From: an uncultured Chloroflexus sp.
GTDB lineage: Bacteria; Chloroflexota; Chloroflexia; Chloroflexales; Chloroflexaceae
Length of the DNA: 38,940 nt
Assembly: GCF_937951745.1 (NCBI RefSeq)
Contig: NZ_CALFBQ010000092.1
Location: forward strand, 1 to 38,940
Direction: 5' to 3'
The notes beneath the pieces were generated by a model. That model was not told where the DNA came from, searched no databases, and saw nothing but the letters and a program-made list of their open reading frames with translations. Each line of letters starts with the position of its first letter. The first letter of the stretch is position 1. The translations under genes and the position numbers were made by a program. Positions 8,627 to 17,572 of this stretch are shown here, piece by piece.

Positions 8627-9044
8627 CTTGCGCCTCTAGTTCGGCGATGCGGGCCCGCACTTCGGCGGCAAGCCGCTGCAATTCACGATTGACCACGTAC
8701 TGCCATTCGGCTGCTTCGTGGTCTTCGAGTGCGCCGCCGCCATACTTCAACTCCATCGCCAAATGCCACCCTTTGCGTTCGGCAAACTTCTCTAATTCGG
8801 CGCACCGGCTCGGTGGCCAACGCCGGCGGATAAACTGGCGAAACGCGCGTTCCATCCGTCCTGATCCATCGGGATTTAGTGATGGCAGGGGGAAAAATGG
8901 CTCTTTATCGCGTGGATCGGGGGCGGCTGCTTTGCTGAAGTAGAGGGTGCGCTGGGTAATCGAGTAGCGCCACTCGCCATCGCCATGGTAATTGCCGGGG
9001 TTGTTGGCAATAGCACCGGTTAGCATGCGATCGGTGATGGTCAT
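8589..9044 (-). CDS. Hypothetical protein, unknown function
   Basis: The protein has 151 residues. The ATG at 9044 has AGGTG six bases upstream and is preferred to a start 27 codons earlier, which would add a cysteine-rich, unlikely N-terminus. The protein is soluble and charged. It has a W-R-Y-S-I beta start, a central PSLNPDGSGR segment, an arginine-rich helix (FRQFIRRRWPPSR) and a C-terminal coiled helix (RELQRLAAEVRARIAELEAQ). No catalytic motif is recognised. Its last 12 codons overlap the end of the convergent gene. Confidence 0.6.
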   Translation of the reverse strand: MTITDRMLTGAIANNPGNYHGDGEWRYSITQRTLYFSKAAAPDPRDKEPFFPLPSLNPDGSGRMERAFRQFIRRRWPPSRCAELEKFAERKGWHLAMELKYGGGALEDHEAAEWQYVVNRELQRLAAEVRARIAELEAQATQPDPTPASGG

Positions 9045-9299
9045 CGTTGCACCTATTCGATAAAAACCGATCTTACGACAGTAACTTGTTTTATACAGCA
9101 TAGCACAGAGCAGGCGAAGAGACAACTAGTTGGGAAGTAAGGCGTGGGGAGGAAGGGCCAGAACGGTGGCGGCTCTTGTGTACTTACTTTTATTACGTCC
9201 TCTCTGGTATGACATAGTGAAGATGGCCGACAGCTAGCGTTCAAGGACGGACAGTACATATGAGCGTAGATGTCGTTGATGGCGTTGTGATGCGCCGGT

Positions 9300-9790
9300 T
9301 CACCCTCATCCCTAGCCCCTCTTCCACTAGCGTGGGAGAGGGGAGTAGAACTCAGCTTTGAGGCATTACACGGCGGTTATCGGTTGTACTCGACCAAATT
9401 TCTGTCCATCCCTCAATGCTGGTAGGAGAAGGTCGCTCCTGCGTTCCGCTCCCGCAATGCTGTGCCCGCCATCCAACGGCTCCCCTCGCCCGCCGTGAGG
9501 TGGGAAAGGGGGCTGGGGGGGTGAGGGCCGATCCCAAGGTGTAAAGCGAGCAAAGCCACAGAGATTTTAAACGCAAAGGACGCAAAGGTTTTTTAGGATG
9601 ACGATCATCCGCCGCGCCCTCGGCACCCTTAGCGGTAAGCACGATAGCACCCTCATCTCCAGCCCCGCCCCACGCCAACGGGGGAAGGGAACTCAGTGCC
9701 GAGCGGTGAGGTATCGCACAGCGATCAACGGTTGTACTCGATTGCATGTTCTGTTCGAACAGCCAGCGTAGCGGGCGCAGCCCACTCAAA
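9300..9790. repeat. Degenerate intergenic repeat block
   Basis: This gene-free stretch holds several diverged repeat pieces. GAACTCAG, then TGAGG(C/T)AT, then CGGTTGTACTCGA occurs at about 9348-9400 and again at 9689-9742. A GCAAAGGACGCAAAGG run lies near 9570-9590, and GC-rich stem-loops occur throughout. The order resembles the block at 34380-34695. It is most likely decayed dispersed repeat DNA with no coding role. The rest of the gap (9045-9299 and 9791-9902) shows no supported gene. Confidence 0.5.
9316..9343. repeat. Stem-loop of the CCCTCTcCC/GGgAGAGGG type
   Basis: Arms CCCCTCTTCCAC and GTGGGAGAGGGG pair over 12 bp with one G-T mismatch around a 4-base loop. A close relative lies at 37469-37493. 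It could act as a weak terminator but lacks a T run on either side. Confidence 0.5.
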
Positions 9791-9902
9791 GCACGCTCCC
9801 GCTAGGTGGAATGGCGCGGTAATTTTGATGACCACCCTCCAGAACGCCTTGCTCATTTTACCTTACTCGGCGTATACTTCTACAAGGAAGAAGTTTTGAA
9901 AT

Positions 9903-10406
9903 ATGTTGAGATGTTCAATGACTGTCGATCCGCGTGACTATCGCGCCACAATGGGTTTGTTTGCCACCGGGGTGACGGTAATTACCGCCAGTGATGGCCA
10001 GCAGATCCGGGGCATGACCGCCAACTCGCTCACTTCAGTTTCTCTTGATCCGTTGCTATTACTCGTCTGTGTTGATCGCAACGCGCGCATGGCGCCGGTG
10101 ATCAGCGCAGCGACTCATTTTGCGGTGAATATCTTGCGCGCCGATCAAGAAGCGATTGCGCGCCATTTTGCTGGCCGGCCACAGCCTGATCTTGACATCC
10201 CAATGATCGAACTGGCCGGCGCGCCGGTGTTGCGCGATAGCCTTGCCACACTGGTTTGCGCCCGCGATCGCATCCTCGACGGCGGCGATCATCTGATTGT
10301 GTTAGGGCGCGTGCTTGCGCTACGTCGCGCATCTGAAGGGGAGCCGCTCTTGTACTTTGCTGGCGCGTATCGCCACTTGGCGGAAATATCGCCAGCGCTG
10401 GCGTAA
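9903..10406 (+). CDS. Flavin reductase-like FMN-binding protein
   Basis: At 167 residues it has the usual length of the flavin reductase-like (HpaC/RutF-type) split-barrel family, which supplies reduced FMN or FAD to monooxygenases. Seen features are the opening YRATMGLFATGVTVITA, GMTANSLTSVSLDPLLL (flavin-binding region), VNIL, and the late GDHLIVLGRV with the conserved GDH. The start may be ATG at 9903 (AAGGAAG 12 bases upstream) or the in-frame ATG at 9918. No oxygenase component is next to it, so its partner is unknown. Confidence 0.85.
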   Translation: MLRCSMTVDPRDYRATMGLFATGVTVITASDGQQIRGMTANSLTSVSLDPLLLLVCVDRNARMAPVISAATHFAVNILRADQEAIARHFAGRPQPDLDIPMIELAGAPVLRDSLATLVCARDRILDGGDHLIVLGRVLALRRASEGEPLLYFAGAYRHLAEISPALA

Positions 10407-10478
10407 ATCTATCCGCCATGCTACGATTCACTCTGGTATCGTTGGTTGATGTCGGCGTACCTACCGGAGTGGATGGTA

Positions 10479-13400
10479 ATGATCTACCTACGCCGGCGCA
10501 TACTGCTTGGCTTTGGTCTCGGTTACGCTGCACTGATCTGGCTCGGCGCGCAGCTAGTCATCACAATGCACGGCTTGCCATTGATTTGGCTTGCCGCTGG
10601 TGTGGCGTTAGGCGGTGCGCTGCTAGCCGGTAACCGGATTTTGCCGGTCATCTTTGTCGGTGCATTGGTTGGATATGGCGCCGTCTTCTGGCAGCTCGGT
10701 CTCCCTCTTGCACAGTTGCTGCTCTCGGCGGTGATCTTTGCCGGCGTCGCTGTGGGGCAGGCATGGCTGAGTTATTTCCTCGTGTACCGGTTTGGCGGGC
10801 CGCTGCCGCCAGTCTCCTTACCGCGAGTCTTCCTTGTTTGTGGGTTACTCGCGCTGGCCGCCTTGCCGGCGCCATTTGTAGGCACAGCAACAATGGCTGC
10901 TGCTGGCGTGCGCTTGGCTAACGATTGGCCGTTGGCTGGCTGGCAATGGTGGCTCAACTTCCTTGCTGGCGTATGGTTGGTCACACCGTGGCTTGTTGTT
11001 GGCGCCTCCTATTGGCATCGGCGACCAATGCGTGAACCGTTCCTGTGGCCGGTGAGTAGCCTCTTACTAGCATTGCTGCTCTTTAGCCTGCAACTGGTTT
11101 GGCGCGATGTCCAACAGCGGTATGCTGACCGGCTCCAAGCCGATACCACCGAGATCATGAGTCTGATCGATGACCGGATGACGCGCTATGAACAAGGGAT
11201 TCAGAGCATTAGCGCTTTTTTTCTCGCTTCACAGTATGTTGAACAGCATGAGTTTAGCGTCTTTGTGCGCACAATCCTCAATCAGCTACCGGCGTTACAG
11301 TCAGTTGGTTGGGCGCAGCGAGTGACACAGGCTGAACAAGTGGCGTTCGAGCGCCGGATGCAGGAAACCGGCTTGCCAGACTTTCGGGTACGCGAGCCGG
11401 GAGCCTATGGCCCGCCGGTAAGTGCCCGGCCTGAGTATTACCCATTGACGTATGTCGAACCGTTTGCCGAGCGCCGTTCGGTGTTAGGCATGGATATGGC
11501 GGTCGAGCCGGTACGGCGCGATGCGCTGGCGCAGGCGCGCGATAGTGGGCAGATCGTGATGACAGGGCCGATCTCCCCGTGGGTGTCAACGGTAAAGACG
11601 CCGTCGGTGTTGTTGCTGGCGCCGGTGTATACCGCAGGGCCGTCGCCGCAAGATGTGGCTGAACGCCAGCGCCGGATTAGCGGGATGGTGATGTTTTTAG
11701 TGTTGCCGTCAGAGTTGATTGAGCAAGCGTTGCGGCCGGTCGTTCCGCCTGATCTTGAGGTACTCTTGCTAGACGTCACCGATGGCACGCCGCAACCGCT
11801 CGCTTTTTACGCATCGGGCGCAGCGCAATCGCTAGAGCAGCTTGATCTGGCAGTATTTATGCGCGAGACCGCTATCGTTATCGAGCAGCAACGCTATGGC
11901 CGGGTCTGGCAATTTGCGTTGCGCCCCGGCGCAACGTACCCGAACCGTTGGTTGAATTGGGATGCAATGAGCCGCATACTTATCGCCGTTGCGAGCCTCA
12001 CGGTCTTCTTTCTTTTTATCGGCCAACGCCAGCAGCACGACGCGCGCCAACGCCGCCTCACCCGGACCTATGCCTTGCTCAGCGCCATTAACCAGATGAT
12101 CATTCGCGAACGAGAGCCGCAGCGGATTTTTCAAGAAGTCTGCCGGATTGCGGTTGAAGTGGGCGGGTTTCGGATGGCGTGGATCGGGCAGCGACAAGCA
12201 GGTAGTGATCGGTTGGTGCCGGTTGCATTCGCCGGAGAAGTAGGCGACTACCTCGAACACCTTCAGATCTCGCTGACCGAACATACGACCTGCCCGACGG
12301 CGCAGGCGCTGAGCGGCGGTCAAGCGATGATTGTCAATAATCTTGCGACTGATGAACGGGTGGCATTGTGGCGTGAAGCGGCGCTACGGTTAGGGTATCG
12401 CGCCTTAGCAAGCTTTCCATTGCTGGTCGATGGCGCGGTGTATGCGACTTTGAGCCTCTATGCCGGCCAGCCCGCTTTTTTCGATGCTGACGAAGTGCGC
12501 TTGCTCAAAGAACTTGCCGATGATATTGCCTTTGCCATCATGGTTGGGCGGCAAGAGGCGCAATTGCGAGCGAGTGAGCAACGTAACCACTTAATCGTTA
12601 GCGCCTTGCCCGATCTCGTCTTTCGGCTTAATCGGCAGGGTGTGTTAATTGATTTCTCGGCGCCCTCTGTCTCGATGTTGCTCAGGCCGCCGGACGAGTT
12701 TCTTAATCAACCATTTGAATTCGTCTTACCCGCTACGATAAGCAATCGGTTACGGGTCGCCCTAGATGCCGCTTTTCTCACCGGTGAGCTACAGACGGTG
12801 GATTATCAGCTTACGATTGACGATCACGAACGCTTTTTTGAAGCGCGCATCAAGGCCAGTCCCGCCGGTGATGAGGCGATCGCGATTGTGCGTGATGTGA
12901 CGGCGTGGCGCATGGCTGAGTTAGCCTTGCAGGCTGAACGTGATCTGCTCGCCCGCCGCGTCGCCGAACGCACCGCCGAATTGAGCCGGGCCAATGCTGA
13001 ACTGGCGCGGGCTGTGCGCACCAAAGATGAATTCCTCGCCAATATGAGCCATGAGCTGCGCACACCACTGAATGCGATCCTTGCCCTCAGCGAGAGTCTG
13101 TTAGAAGAGTTGCGTGGCCCGCTTAACGAGCGGCAGCGGGCAGCTGTGTGGGCAATTGAGGCGAGTGGACGCCATTTGTTGGCTCTGATTAACGATGTGC
13201 TCGATTTGGCCAAGATCGAAGCGGGGCGGATGGATATCATCAAAGAGGTAGTCGCACTCAGTGATCTGTGCGAAGCGAGCATGACACTGGTCAAAGAGCA
13301 GGCTCACAAGAAACAGATCCGCCTTTCGTTGTGGATCGACAATCCGCAGGCACGCTTTATAGCCGACCCCCGCCGCATCAAACAGATACTGGTCAATCTG

Positions 13401-14525
13401 TTGAGCAATGCCGTCAAGTTTACGCCTAACGGCGGTTCAGTGGAGTTGCGCGTTGCGACCGATGCGAACCAAGGCACGATTGCCTTTGCTGTTAGCGATA
13501 CCGGTATTGGTATTGCGCCTGAACAGTTGCAATACCTCTTCCAGCCGTTTGTGCAGCTCGATAGCAGCCTCAGCCGCCAACACGAGGGTAGCGGCTTGGG
13601 GTTAGCATTGGTGCGCCGGCTTGCCGATTTGCATGGTGGGAGCGTTGCAGTAGCCAGCGAACCGGGAAAAGGTAGTATCTTCACGGTGACGTTGCCCTAT
13701 CAACCGACGACGCATGCGGTTGTGACCGCGACTGATGACGACTTGTCTCCGCTGCGGTTGGCGTTGGTGATAGTTGATGCGGGGATGATGGCCGATCAAT
13801 TGGCCCGCTACCTCGAAGAGCAGCAGATCCAGCCGGTGTTGGTGTTGCAGAGTAATGATGCGCTTGAGCATGCAGCCGCAATGCGTCCCGACCTCATCGT
13901 GCTCGATCTCCACATAGCCGGCGGTGTGGGTTGGGACATTCTCGCCGGCTTGCAGCACGATCCTGAATTGCGTTCAATTCCAGTAATCGCCATTGTCATG
14001 CCGGATGAAGCCCAACAAGCGTTGGCTGCCGGTGCAGTGGCATGGTTGGTGCAACCGGTTGATCGGGGCGCATTACGACGGGCATTGAGCCATATCACCT
14101 TTTCGCCCAAGCCAGCAAGTGCGCCAGAATTGCGCCACAGCGCGGGGGCCAAGCTCTTGTTAGCCGAGGATAACGAACTTAACCTGTCAACCATGAGTGA
14201 ATATCTCGCTGCCTGTGGTTACGAGTTACGGGTCGCGCGAAATGGGCGCGAGGCGTTAGCAGTTGCCGCCGAATGGCAGCCTGATCTGATCATCATGGAT
14301 ATTCAAATGCCTGAAATGGATGGCTTAGAAGCGATACGGCAATTACGCGCGCAAGCGATGTACAGTGCCACGCCGATTATTGCCGTCACTGCGTTAGCGA
14401 TGCCGGGTGATCGCGAACGTTGCTTGCTAGCCGGCGCAACCGATTATCTAGCTAAGCCGGTTAATCTACGCCGGTTAGTCGAGCGCATCGAGCAGCTTTT
14501 GTATCAACAGCAACATGCCAGATAA
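10479..14525 (+). CDS. Membrane hybrid sensor kinase MASE1-CHASE-GAF-PAS-HK-REC-REC
   Basis: The protein has 1348 residues. The ATG at 10479 has GGAG nine bases upstream; in-frame starts at 10446, 10449 and 10473 are alternatives. The N-terminus has about eight hydrophobic helices of MASE1 type (1-210). An extracytoplasmic CHASE domain (about 215-440) and another membrane helix (about 500-518) follow. Then come GAF (about 532-690), PAS (about 705-810), HisKA with H858 (MSHELRTP), HATPase (NLLSNAVKF, about 971) and two receivers. Receiver 2 is canonical (AEDNELN, D1274, LAKPVN). Receiver 1 keeps D1143, but its lysine is replaced by Q (WLVQPVD) and its acidic pair is incomplete, so it may signal differently. 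The domain order is certain; the ligand is unknown. Confidence 0.92.
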   Translation: MIYLRRRILLGFGLGYAALIWLGAQLVITMHGLPLIWLAAGVALGGALLAGNRILPVIFVGALVGYGAVFWQLGLPLAQLLLSAVIFAGVAVGQAWLSYFLVYRFGGPLPPVSLPRVFLVCGLLALAALPAPFVGTATMAAAGVRLANDWPLAGWQWWLNFLAGVWLVTPWLVVGASYWHRRPMREPFLWPVSSLLLALLLFSLQLVWRDVQQRYADRLQADTTEIMSLIDDRMTRYEQGIQSISAFFLASQYVEQHEFSVFVRTILNQLPALQSVGWAQRVTQAEQVAFERRMQETGLPDFRVREPGAYGPPVSARPEYYPLTYVEPFAERRSVLGMDMAVEPVRRDALAQARDSGQIVMTGPISPWVSTVKTPSVLLLAPVYTAGPSPQDVAERQRRISGMVMFLVLPSELIEQALRPVVPPDLEVLLLDVTDGTPQPLAFYASGAAQSLEQLDLAVFMRETAIVIEQQRYGRVWQFALRPGATYPNRWLNWDAMSRILIAVASLTVFFLFIGQRQQHDARQRRLTRTYALLSAINQMIIREREPQRIFQEVCRIAVEVGGFRMAWIGQRQAGSDRLVPVAFAGEVGDYLEHLQISLTEHTTCPTAQALSGGQAMIVNNLATDERVALWREAALRLGYRALASFPLLVDGAVYATLSLYAGQPAFFDADEVRLLKELADDIAFAIMVGRQEAQLRASEQRNHLIVSALPDLVFRLNRQGVLIDFSAPSVSMLLRPPDEFLNQPFEFVLPATISNRLRVALDAAFLTGELQTVDYQLTIDDHERFFEARIKASPAGDEAIAIVRDVTAWRMAELALQAERDLLARRVAERTAELSRANAELARAVRTKDEFLANMSHELRTPLNAILALSESLLEELRGPLNERQRAAVWAIEASGRHLLALINDVLDLAKIEAGRMDIIKEVVALSDLCEASMTLVKEQAHKKQIRLSLWIDNPQARFIADPRRIKQILVNLLSNAVKFTPNGGSVELRVATDANQGTIAFAVSDTGIGIAPEQLQYLFQPFVQLDSSLSRQHEGSGLGLALVRRLADLHGGSVAVASEPGKGSIFTVTLPYQPTTHAVVTATDDDLSPLRLALVIVDAGMMADQLARYLEEQQIQPVLVLQSNDALEHAAAMRPDLIVLDLHIAGGVGWDILAGLQHDPELRSIPVIAIVMPDEAQQALAAGAVAWLVQPVDRGALRRALSHITFSPKPASAPELRHSAGAKLLLAEDNELNLSTMSEYLAACGYELRVARNGREALAVAAEWQPDLIIMDIQMPEMDGLEAIRQLRAQAMYSATPIIAVTALAMPGDRERCLLAGATDYLAKPVNLRRLVERIEQLLYQQQHAR

Positions 14526-14679
14526 TTCCGGTGTATCTAGTATCCTTCATGTGCTACAATCAGACATAACGATAAGGTCGGTGCAGCCCTCCTTGCTGCT
14601 GCCCTTTCACCCTCGCTACTGCGGGCAACGACCTGCGCTATCGTTGGTTAGTTACCCATTCCGCCAGAGGAGCGCCCCT

Positions 14680-15288
14680 ATGCTGGCCCGGATCGCACTC
14701 AGCCTACTGCTTGGCTTCATTTGTGGCACGACTGGTCTCGTCTTTATGCCCGATTTAGCTCGCGTCATTGGCCCATTCATCTGTGTGGGCGAATTGCAGC
14801 CTGATCGAAGTGAAGGCGTGTTGCATTTTCGTTGCCGCACGGTCAATGGCGATGAACAGCGCCTCGATCTGAAACAGATGTTGCCGTATGCCATTATCAG
14901 CACATCGTTGCTCTTGATCCCGCCGGTGCATACCGCCATTCGCCGCTTCGAGCGGCGCCATTCGGCGATCCGACAGGCCATCGATCGCGATTTAGCCACT
15001 TCAGTGCTGGTGCGTGCTGAGCTGTTGAAGGTGGAGCTTGTCGGTTCGTATAAACGGGCCATTTTGATGCGGGCGGTCGAAGTGGAGTTGACGCTATGGG
15101 TCTACCCGCCGGCTCAGCGCCCCTACGAAGCGCGCGCATACTGGTTGGTAGAGGAGGCTGGATTGACCAATTTACGGCGTGGCGTGATGCTCAATGCACG
15201 GATTAACCCATTGCGCCCGCAGCGCGTCTATCCAGCGGAACCGTGGGCAACATACCTCTGGTATGAAAAAGTGCCGGCAGGAGGATAG
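14680..15288 (+). CDS. Small two-helix membrane protein, unknown function
   Basis: The protein has 202 residues. The ATG at 14680 has AGAGGAG seven to eight bases upstream and a hydrophobic N-terminus right after it. An in-frame ATG at 14515 would overlap the kinase gene and add an unlikely leader. Two membrane segments are visible, about 4-24 and 70-88, enclosing a short external loop with two cysteines (FICVGE, LHFRCR). A basic C-terminal cytoplasmic part follows. No family is recognised. It ends before a hairpin shared with the convergent gene. Confidence 0.65.
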   Translation: MLARIALSLLLGFICGTTGLVFMPDLARVIGPFICVGELQPDRSEGVLHFRCRTVNGDEQRLDLKQMLPYAIISTSLLLIPPVHTAIRRFERRHSAIRQAIDRDLATSVLVRAELLKVELVGSYKRAILMRAVEVELTLWVYPPAQRPYEARAYWLVEEAGLTNLRRGVMLNARINPLRPQRVYPAEPWATYLWYEKVPAGG

Positions 15289-15299
15289 GGGGATGGGAA

Positions 15300-15322
15300 G
15301 GGGCGGGTGTCAAACCCGCCCC
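15300..15322. terminator. GC-rich hairpin between convergent genes
   Basis: GGGGCGGGT and ACCCGCCCC pair perfectly over 9 bp around a 5-base loop. The hairpin lies between the ends of two convergent genes, which fits a two-way transcription stop. There is no T run. The same GGGTGT-core hairpin type is tandemly repeated at 18176-18345. Confidence 0.55.
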
Positions 15323-15329
15323 TCAGCGT

Positions 15330-15803
15330 CTACGATGATGATCTTCTGCCCCCAATCGGTCTCAGTTCAGGCTGCCATGTATCGAGCAGAATCCAGAGCA
15401 CAAGCGCCAGCAAGACCCAATGCAATTGGTCGTGAATGAGCGCGGCGATGCTGACGATTTCGCGGGCAAAGGGAATGGTCTCGTACAGCGACTGCAAGAG
15501 ACGGGCAGGTAACGCTTCCAATTGCGCGATCAGTGAACCGGCGCCAAGCTGAAACCAGACGATCTGATAGAGATAGGTAGCGCCAACCATCGAAACCAGC
15601 ACCACGAGCGCAATCAACCCAATCGCGAGATAGAAGCGCCAACGTGACAGTGGTGCCGAGGTCAGAGCAGGGCTAGGCGCGGTGTTTGGCACCAATTGCA
15701 ACAGCCGGTGCGTTAATTCAGGCGGCGCCTCCCAGCGCAATTCGTGGCGGAGCGCCGCATCGAACAGCTCTTCTGGCGGTGGTGTTGGCATTGGCGTAGA
15801 CAT
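15330..15803 (-). CDS. Membrane protein coupled to ECF sigma factor (possible anti-sigma)
   Basis: The protein has 157 residues. Its AAGGAGGTGAG ribosome site lies inside the end of the sigma gene, and the two genes are three bases apart, so they are co-expressed. The N-terminal 50 residues are cytoplasmic and proline-rich, with a PPELTHRLLQLV helix. Two membrane segments follow (about 55-78 and 125-143). The arrangement suits an anti-sigma factor, which would hold the sigma factor at the membrane. The HxxxCxxC zinc motif of ZAS anti-sigma factors is absent, so this role is inferred from position alone. Confidence 0.6.
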   Translation of the reverse strand: MSTPMPTPPPEELFDAALRHELRWEAPPELTHRLLQLVPNTAPSPALTSAPLSRWRFYLAIGLIALVVLVSMVGATYLYQIVWFQLGAGSLIAQLEALPARLLQSLYETIPFAREIVSIAALIHDQLHWVLLALVLWILLDTWQPELRPIGGRRSSS

Positions 15804-15806
15804 AAC

Positions 15807-16484
15807 TCACCTCCTTCCCCACCCCGGCAGCAGGCGTAGCGGCGTAATCCGCAGCAACTGATGATCATCAGCCGGTTTCAGAGCCGGCTGACTCACGGCA
15901 CGAGTTGCTGGTGGTTCATTCGTCTGCAACAATTGCGCAAGGCGCTCTTTGCCGCGCCGGATATGGCTCTTCACGGTATTGAGAGGCAGGTCAAGTATCT
16001 CGGCAATATCGGTATACTTGAGATCCTCAAAATAGTATAACGTAAGCACCAGCCGGTAATGCGGTTCGAGCTGTTCGAGCGCGCGGCGTACTTCAAGTCG
16101 CAACTGGTTTACATCAAGCGATTGGGCCGGATCGATCCAGCGGTCAGGGTCAGCCACGGTATGCAGCGCATCGAGCTCTTCGTCATCGGTAGCGGGTGGC
16201 ACAATCGGCGCTTGCCGCCCGCGCCGGCGCAATTCATCGCGGCACAGATTGACCACCAACCGGTACAGCCACGTGGTAAACCGGCTCTCGCCGTTGTACT
16301 GGGGCAAGGCGCGGAAGAGCCGAATAAACGCCTCTTGGGTCAGATCGGCGGCATCATCGGCGTTCTTCAGCACGCTCATCGCGATGCTGTACACATAATG
16401 TTGCTGACCGATGATCAAATCGGTCAACGCTTGTTGGTCGCCTTGTTGGGCACGCACAATCGTCTCGCGAGATGGTTCAGCCAC
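15807..16484 (-). CDS. ECF-type RNA polymerase sigma factor
   Basis: The protein has 225 residues. Region 2 (about 20-90) has YSIAMSVLKNADDAADLTQ and then EAFIRLFRALPQY, the usual -10 recognition helix. The RFTTWLYRLVVNLCRDELRR segment (split here as RFTTWLYRLV and NLCRDELRR) is typical. Region 4 (about 130-185) has YRLVLTLYYFEDLKYTDIAE and NTVKSHIRRGKERL. A tail of about 35 residues follows region 4 and is longer than usual. It directs polymerase to stress or envelope promoters in known relatives; its targets here are unknown. An AAC-N17-CGTC site upstream suggests it transcribes its own gene. Confidence 0.92.
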   Translation of the reverse strand: MAEPSRETIVRAQQGDQQALTDLIIGQQHYVYSIAMSVLKNADDAADLTQEAFIRLFRALPQYNGESRFTTWLYRLVVNLCRDELRRRGRQAPIVPPATDDEELDALHTVADPDRWIDPAQSLDVNQLRLEVRRALEQLEPHYRLVLTLYYFEDLKYTDIAEILDLPLNTVKSHIRRGKERLAQLLQTNEPPATRAVSQPALKPADDHQLLRITPLRLLPGWGRR

Positions 16485-16558
16485 CGGTTTGCTACTCCTG
16501 ACGCCGGAAAGGCGTCATAGGCGCACTGCCGAATCGCAGCGGCGGATTGACTGATACA

Positions 16559-16587
16559 TAGACGATGGTGCGGCAGAAAAAGTTGCA
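16559..16587 (-). promoter_or_regulatory. Candidate ECF promoter (AAC-N17-CGTC) of the sigma gene
   Basis: On the minus strand TGCAACT (AAC at 16584-16582) is followed after 17 bases by CGTCTA (16564-16559). This is the common ECF promoter layout, with an AAC -35 core and a CGTC -10 core. It lies between the upstream terminator and the sigma start, leaving a leader of about 65-70 nt. Confidence 0.5.
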
Positions 16588-16596
16588 CACAACAGT

Positions 16597-16631
16597 AAAA
16601 GCTGAGCGCCGCGTACATTGTGGCGCTCAGC
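16597..16631 (-). terminator. Rho-independent terminator after yidD
   Basis: Read on the minus strand, GCTGAGCGCC pairs perfectly with GGCGCTCAGC (10 bp) around an 11-base loop. TTTT (16600-16597) follows at once. It begins seven bases past the yidD stop and separates that operon from the sigma gene. Confidence 0.8.
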
Positions 16632-16637
16632 ACTACG

Positions 16638-16850
16638 TTATGGCACTGGATCGTAACCGCCGCGGGCGAAGGGATGGCAGCGTGCGATCCGTTTGATCGT
16701 CAGCCAACCGCCGCGGAGTGCGCCGTGCTTCTTAATCGCTTCATAGCCGTAGTGCGAGCAGGTGGGGGTATAGATACAGCTCGGCGGCGTCCACGGCGAG
16801 ATCGCGACCTGATAGAAACGAATCAGTTTTAAGAGCAGCCAGCGCAGCAT
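16638..16850 (-). CDS. yidD: Membrane protein insertion efficiency factor YidD
   Basis: At 70 residues it is a full YidD (DUF37/UPF0161). It has the amphipathic start [20 protein letters not shown], then C-x-Y-x-P-T-C-S-x-Y ([15 protein letters not shown]) and the late [14 protein letters not shown]. YidD sits at the inner face of the membrane and helps YidC-type insertion. It usually neighbours rnpA and yidC; here it follows a V4R-domain gene by four bases, an unusual neighbour, and ends at a strong terminator. Confidence 0.93.
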   Translation of the reverse strand: MLRWLLLKLIRFYQVAISPWTPPSCIYTPTCSHYGYEAIKKHGALRGGWLTIKRIARCHPFARGGYDPVP

Positions 16851-16854
16851 ACGC

Positions 16855-17493
16855 TTACTCTAGCGGATCCTTCCCGATGGCAAAGGCGCACGACGAGCAA
16901 TTACCCTGCCCCATGCATGAGATCTGCTCAACCGAGAAGCGGCGGCCACCGCTCACCCATGCGGTGGCCTCTTCGAGAATGCCGCGGGCAATGTAAAACA
17001 CCGGGCCCGGCTCAGGGCGCGTGATACAGTTCGAGCAGCGGGTGATGTGGTACACGAACCGTCCGCGCTCTTCCTCGACATGGCTCGACTGGTCGGAGAA
17101 GCGGTCAAATGTTTGGGCGGTGGCGTTCAGTACGATCTTGAGTTTCATGGTGATCGGCATGAGTTTTAATGCCAGATCAGCCATACCAAGCAGCGGACCG
17201 AACTCCTTCAGACCAAGCGAGAAGGCGACACGCCCGGCGCGCAACTCGAGGCCGCGCGCTCCACGCGGCCCGTACATCGTGCCGAGCGCCACCGAATACT
17301 TCGAAATGGCTTCGAAGGGAAATTCGCGCTTGAGGTCGTTCGGCGGGTAGGCGTCGATGTACTGTTGCAGATCGGCAAGCCGGAGCAGGGCCTTCACGCC
17401 GTTCTGACCCATGACTTCCTCCAGCGACAGGAAGCAGAGTCGGCCGATCTTATTAGGATAGTACAGGCCGCGGAAGGCTTCTACTGACGTCAT
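16855..17493 (-). CDS. V4R (4-vinyl reductase) domain protein, BchJ-like
   Basis: The protein has 212 residues, the length of BchJ-type proteins. An N-terminal region of about 60 residues leads into a V4R domain, whose C-terminal half has the cysteine cluster CSNC and then [10 protein letters not shown]. BchJ was once called the 4-vinyl (8-vinyl) protochlorophyllide reductase. Later work favours a substrate-handling role in bacteriochlorophyll synthesis. V4R domains also occur in other small-molecule sensing proteins. In a green phototroph the pigment link is reasonable but unproven. AAGGAG lies about 11 bases before the ATG. It is four bases from yidD, so the two are probably co-transcribed. 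Confidence 0.7.
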   Translation of the reverse strand: MTSVEAFRGLYYPNKIGRLCFLSLEEVMGQNGVKALLRLADLQQYIDAYPPNDLKREFPFEAISKYSVALGTMYGPRGARGLELRAGRVAFSLGLKEFGPLLGMADLALKLMPITMKLKIVLNATAQTFDRFSDQSSHVEEERGRFVYHITRCSNCITRPEPGPVFYIARGILEEATAWVSGGRRFSVEQISCMGQGNCSSCAFAIGKDPLE

Positions 17494-17572
17494 GGGTTCT
17501 CTGGCTCCTTCTCACAGCTACGAAGAGAACGGCTCTTTGCGATAACGCTCATACTATAACAGAAAATGGCGA

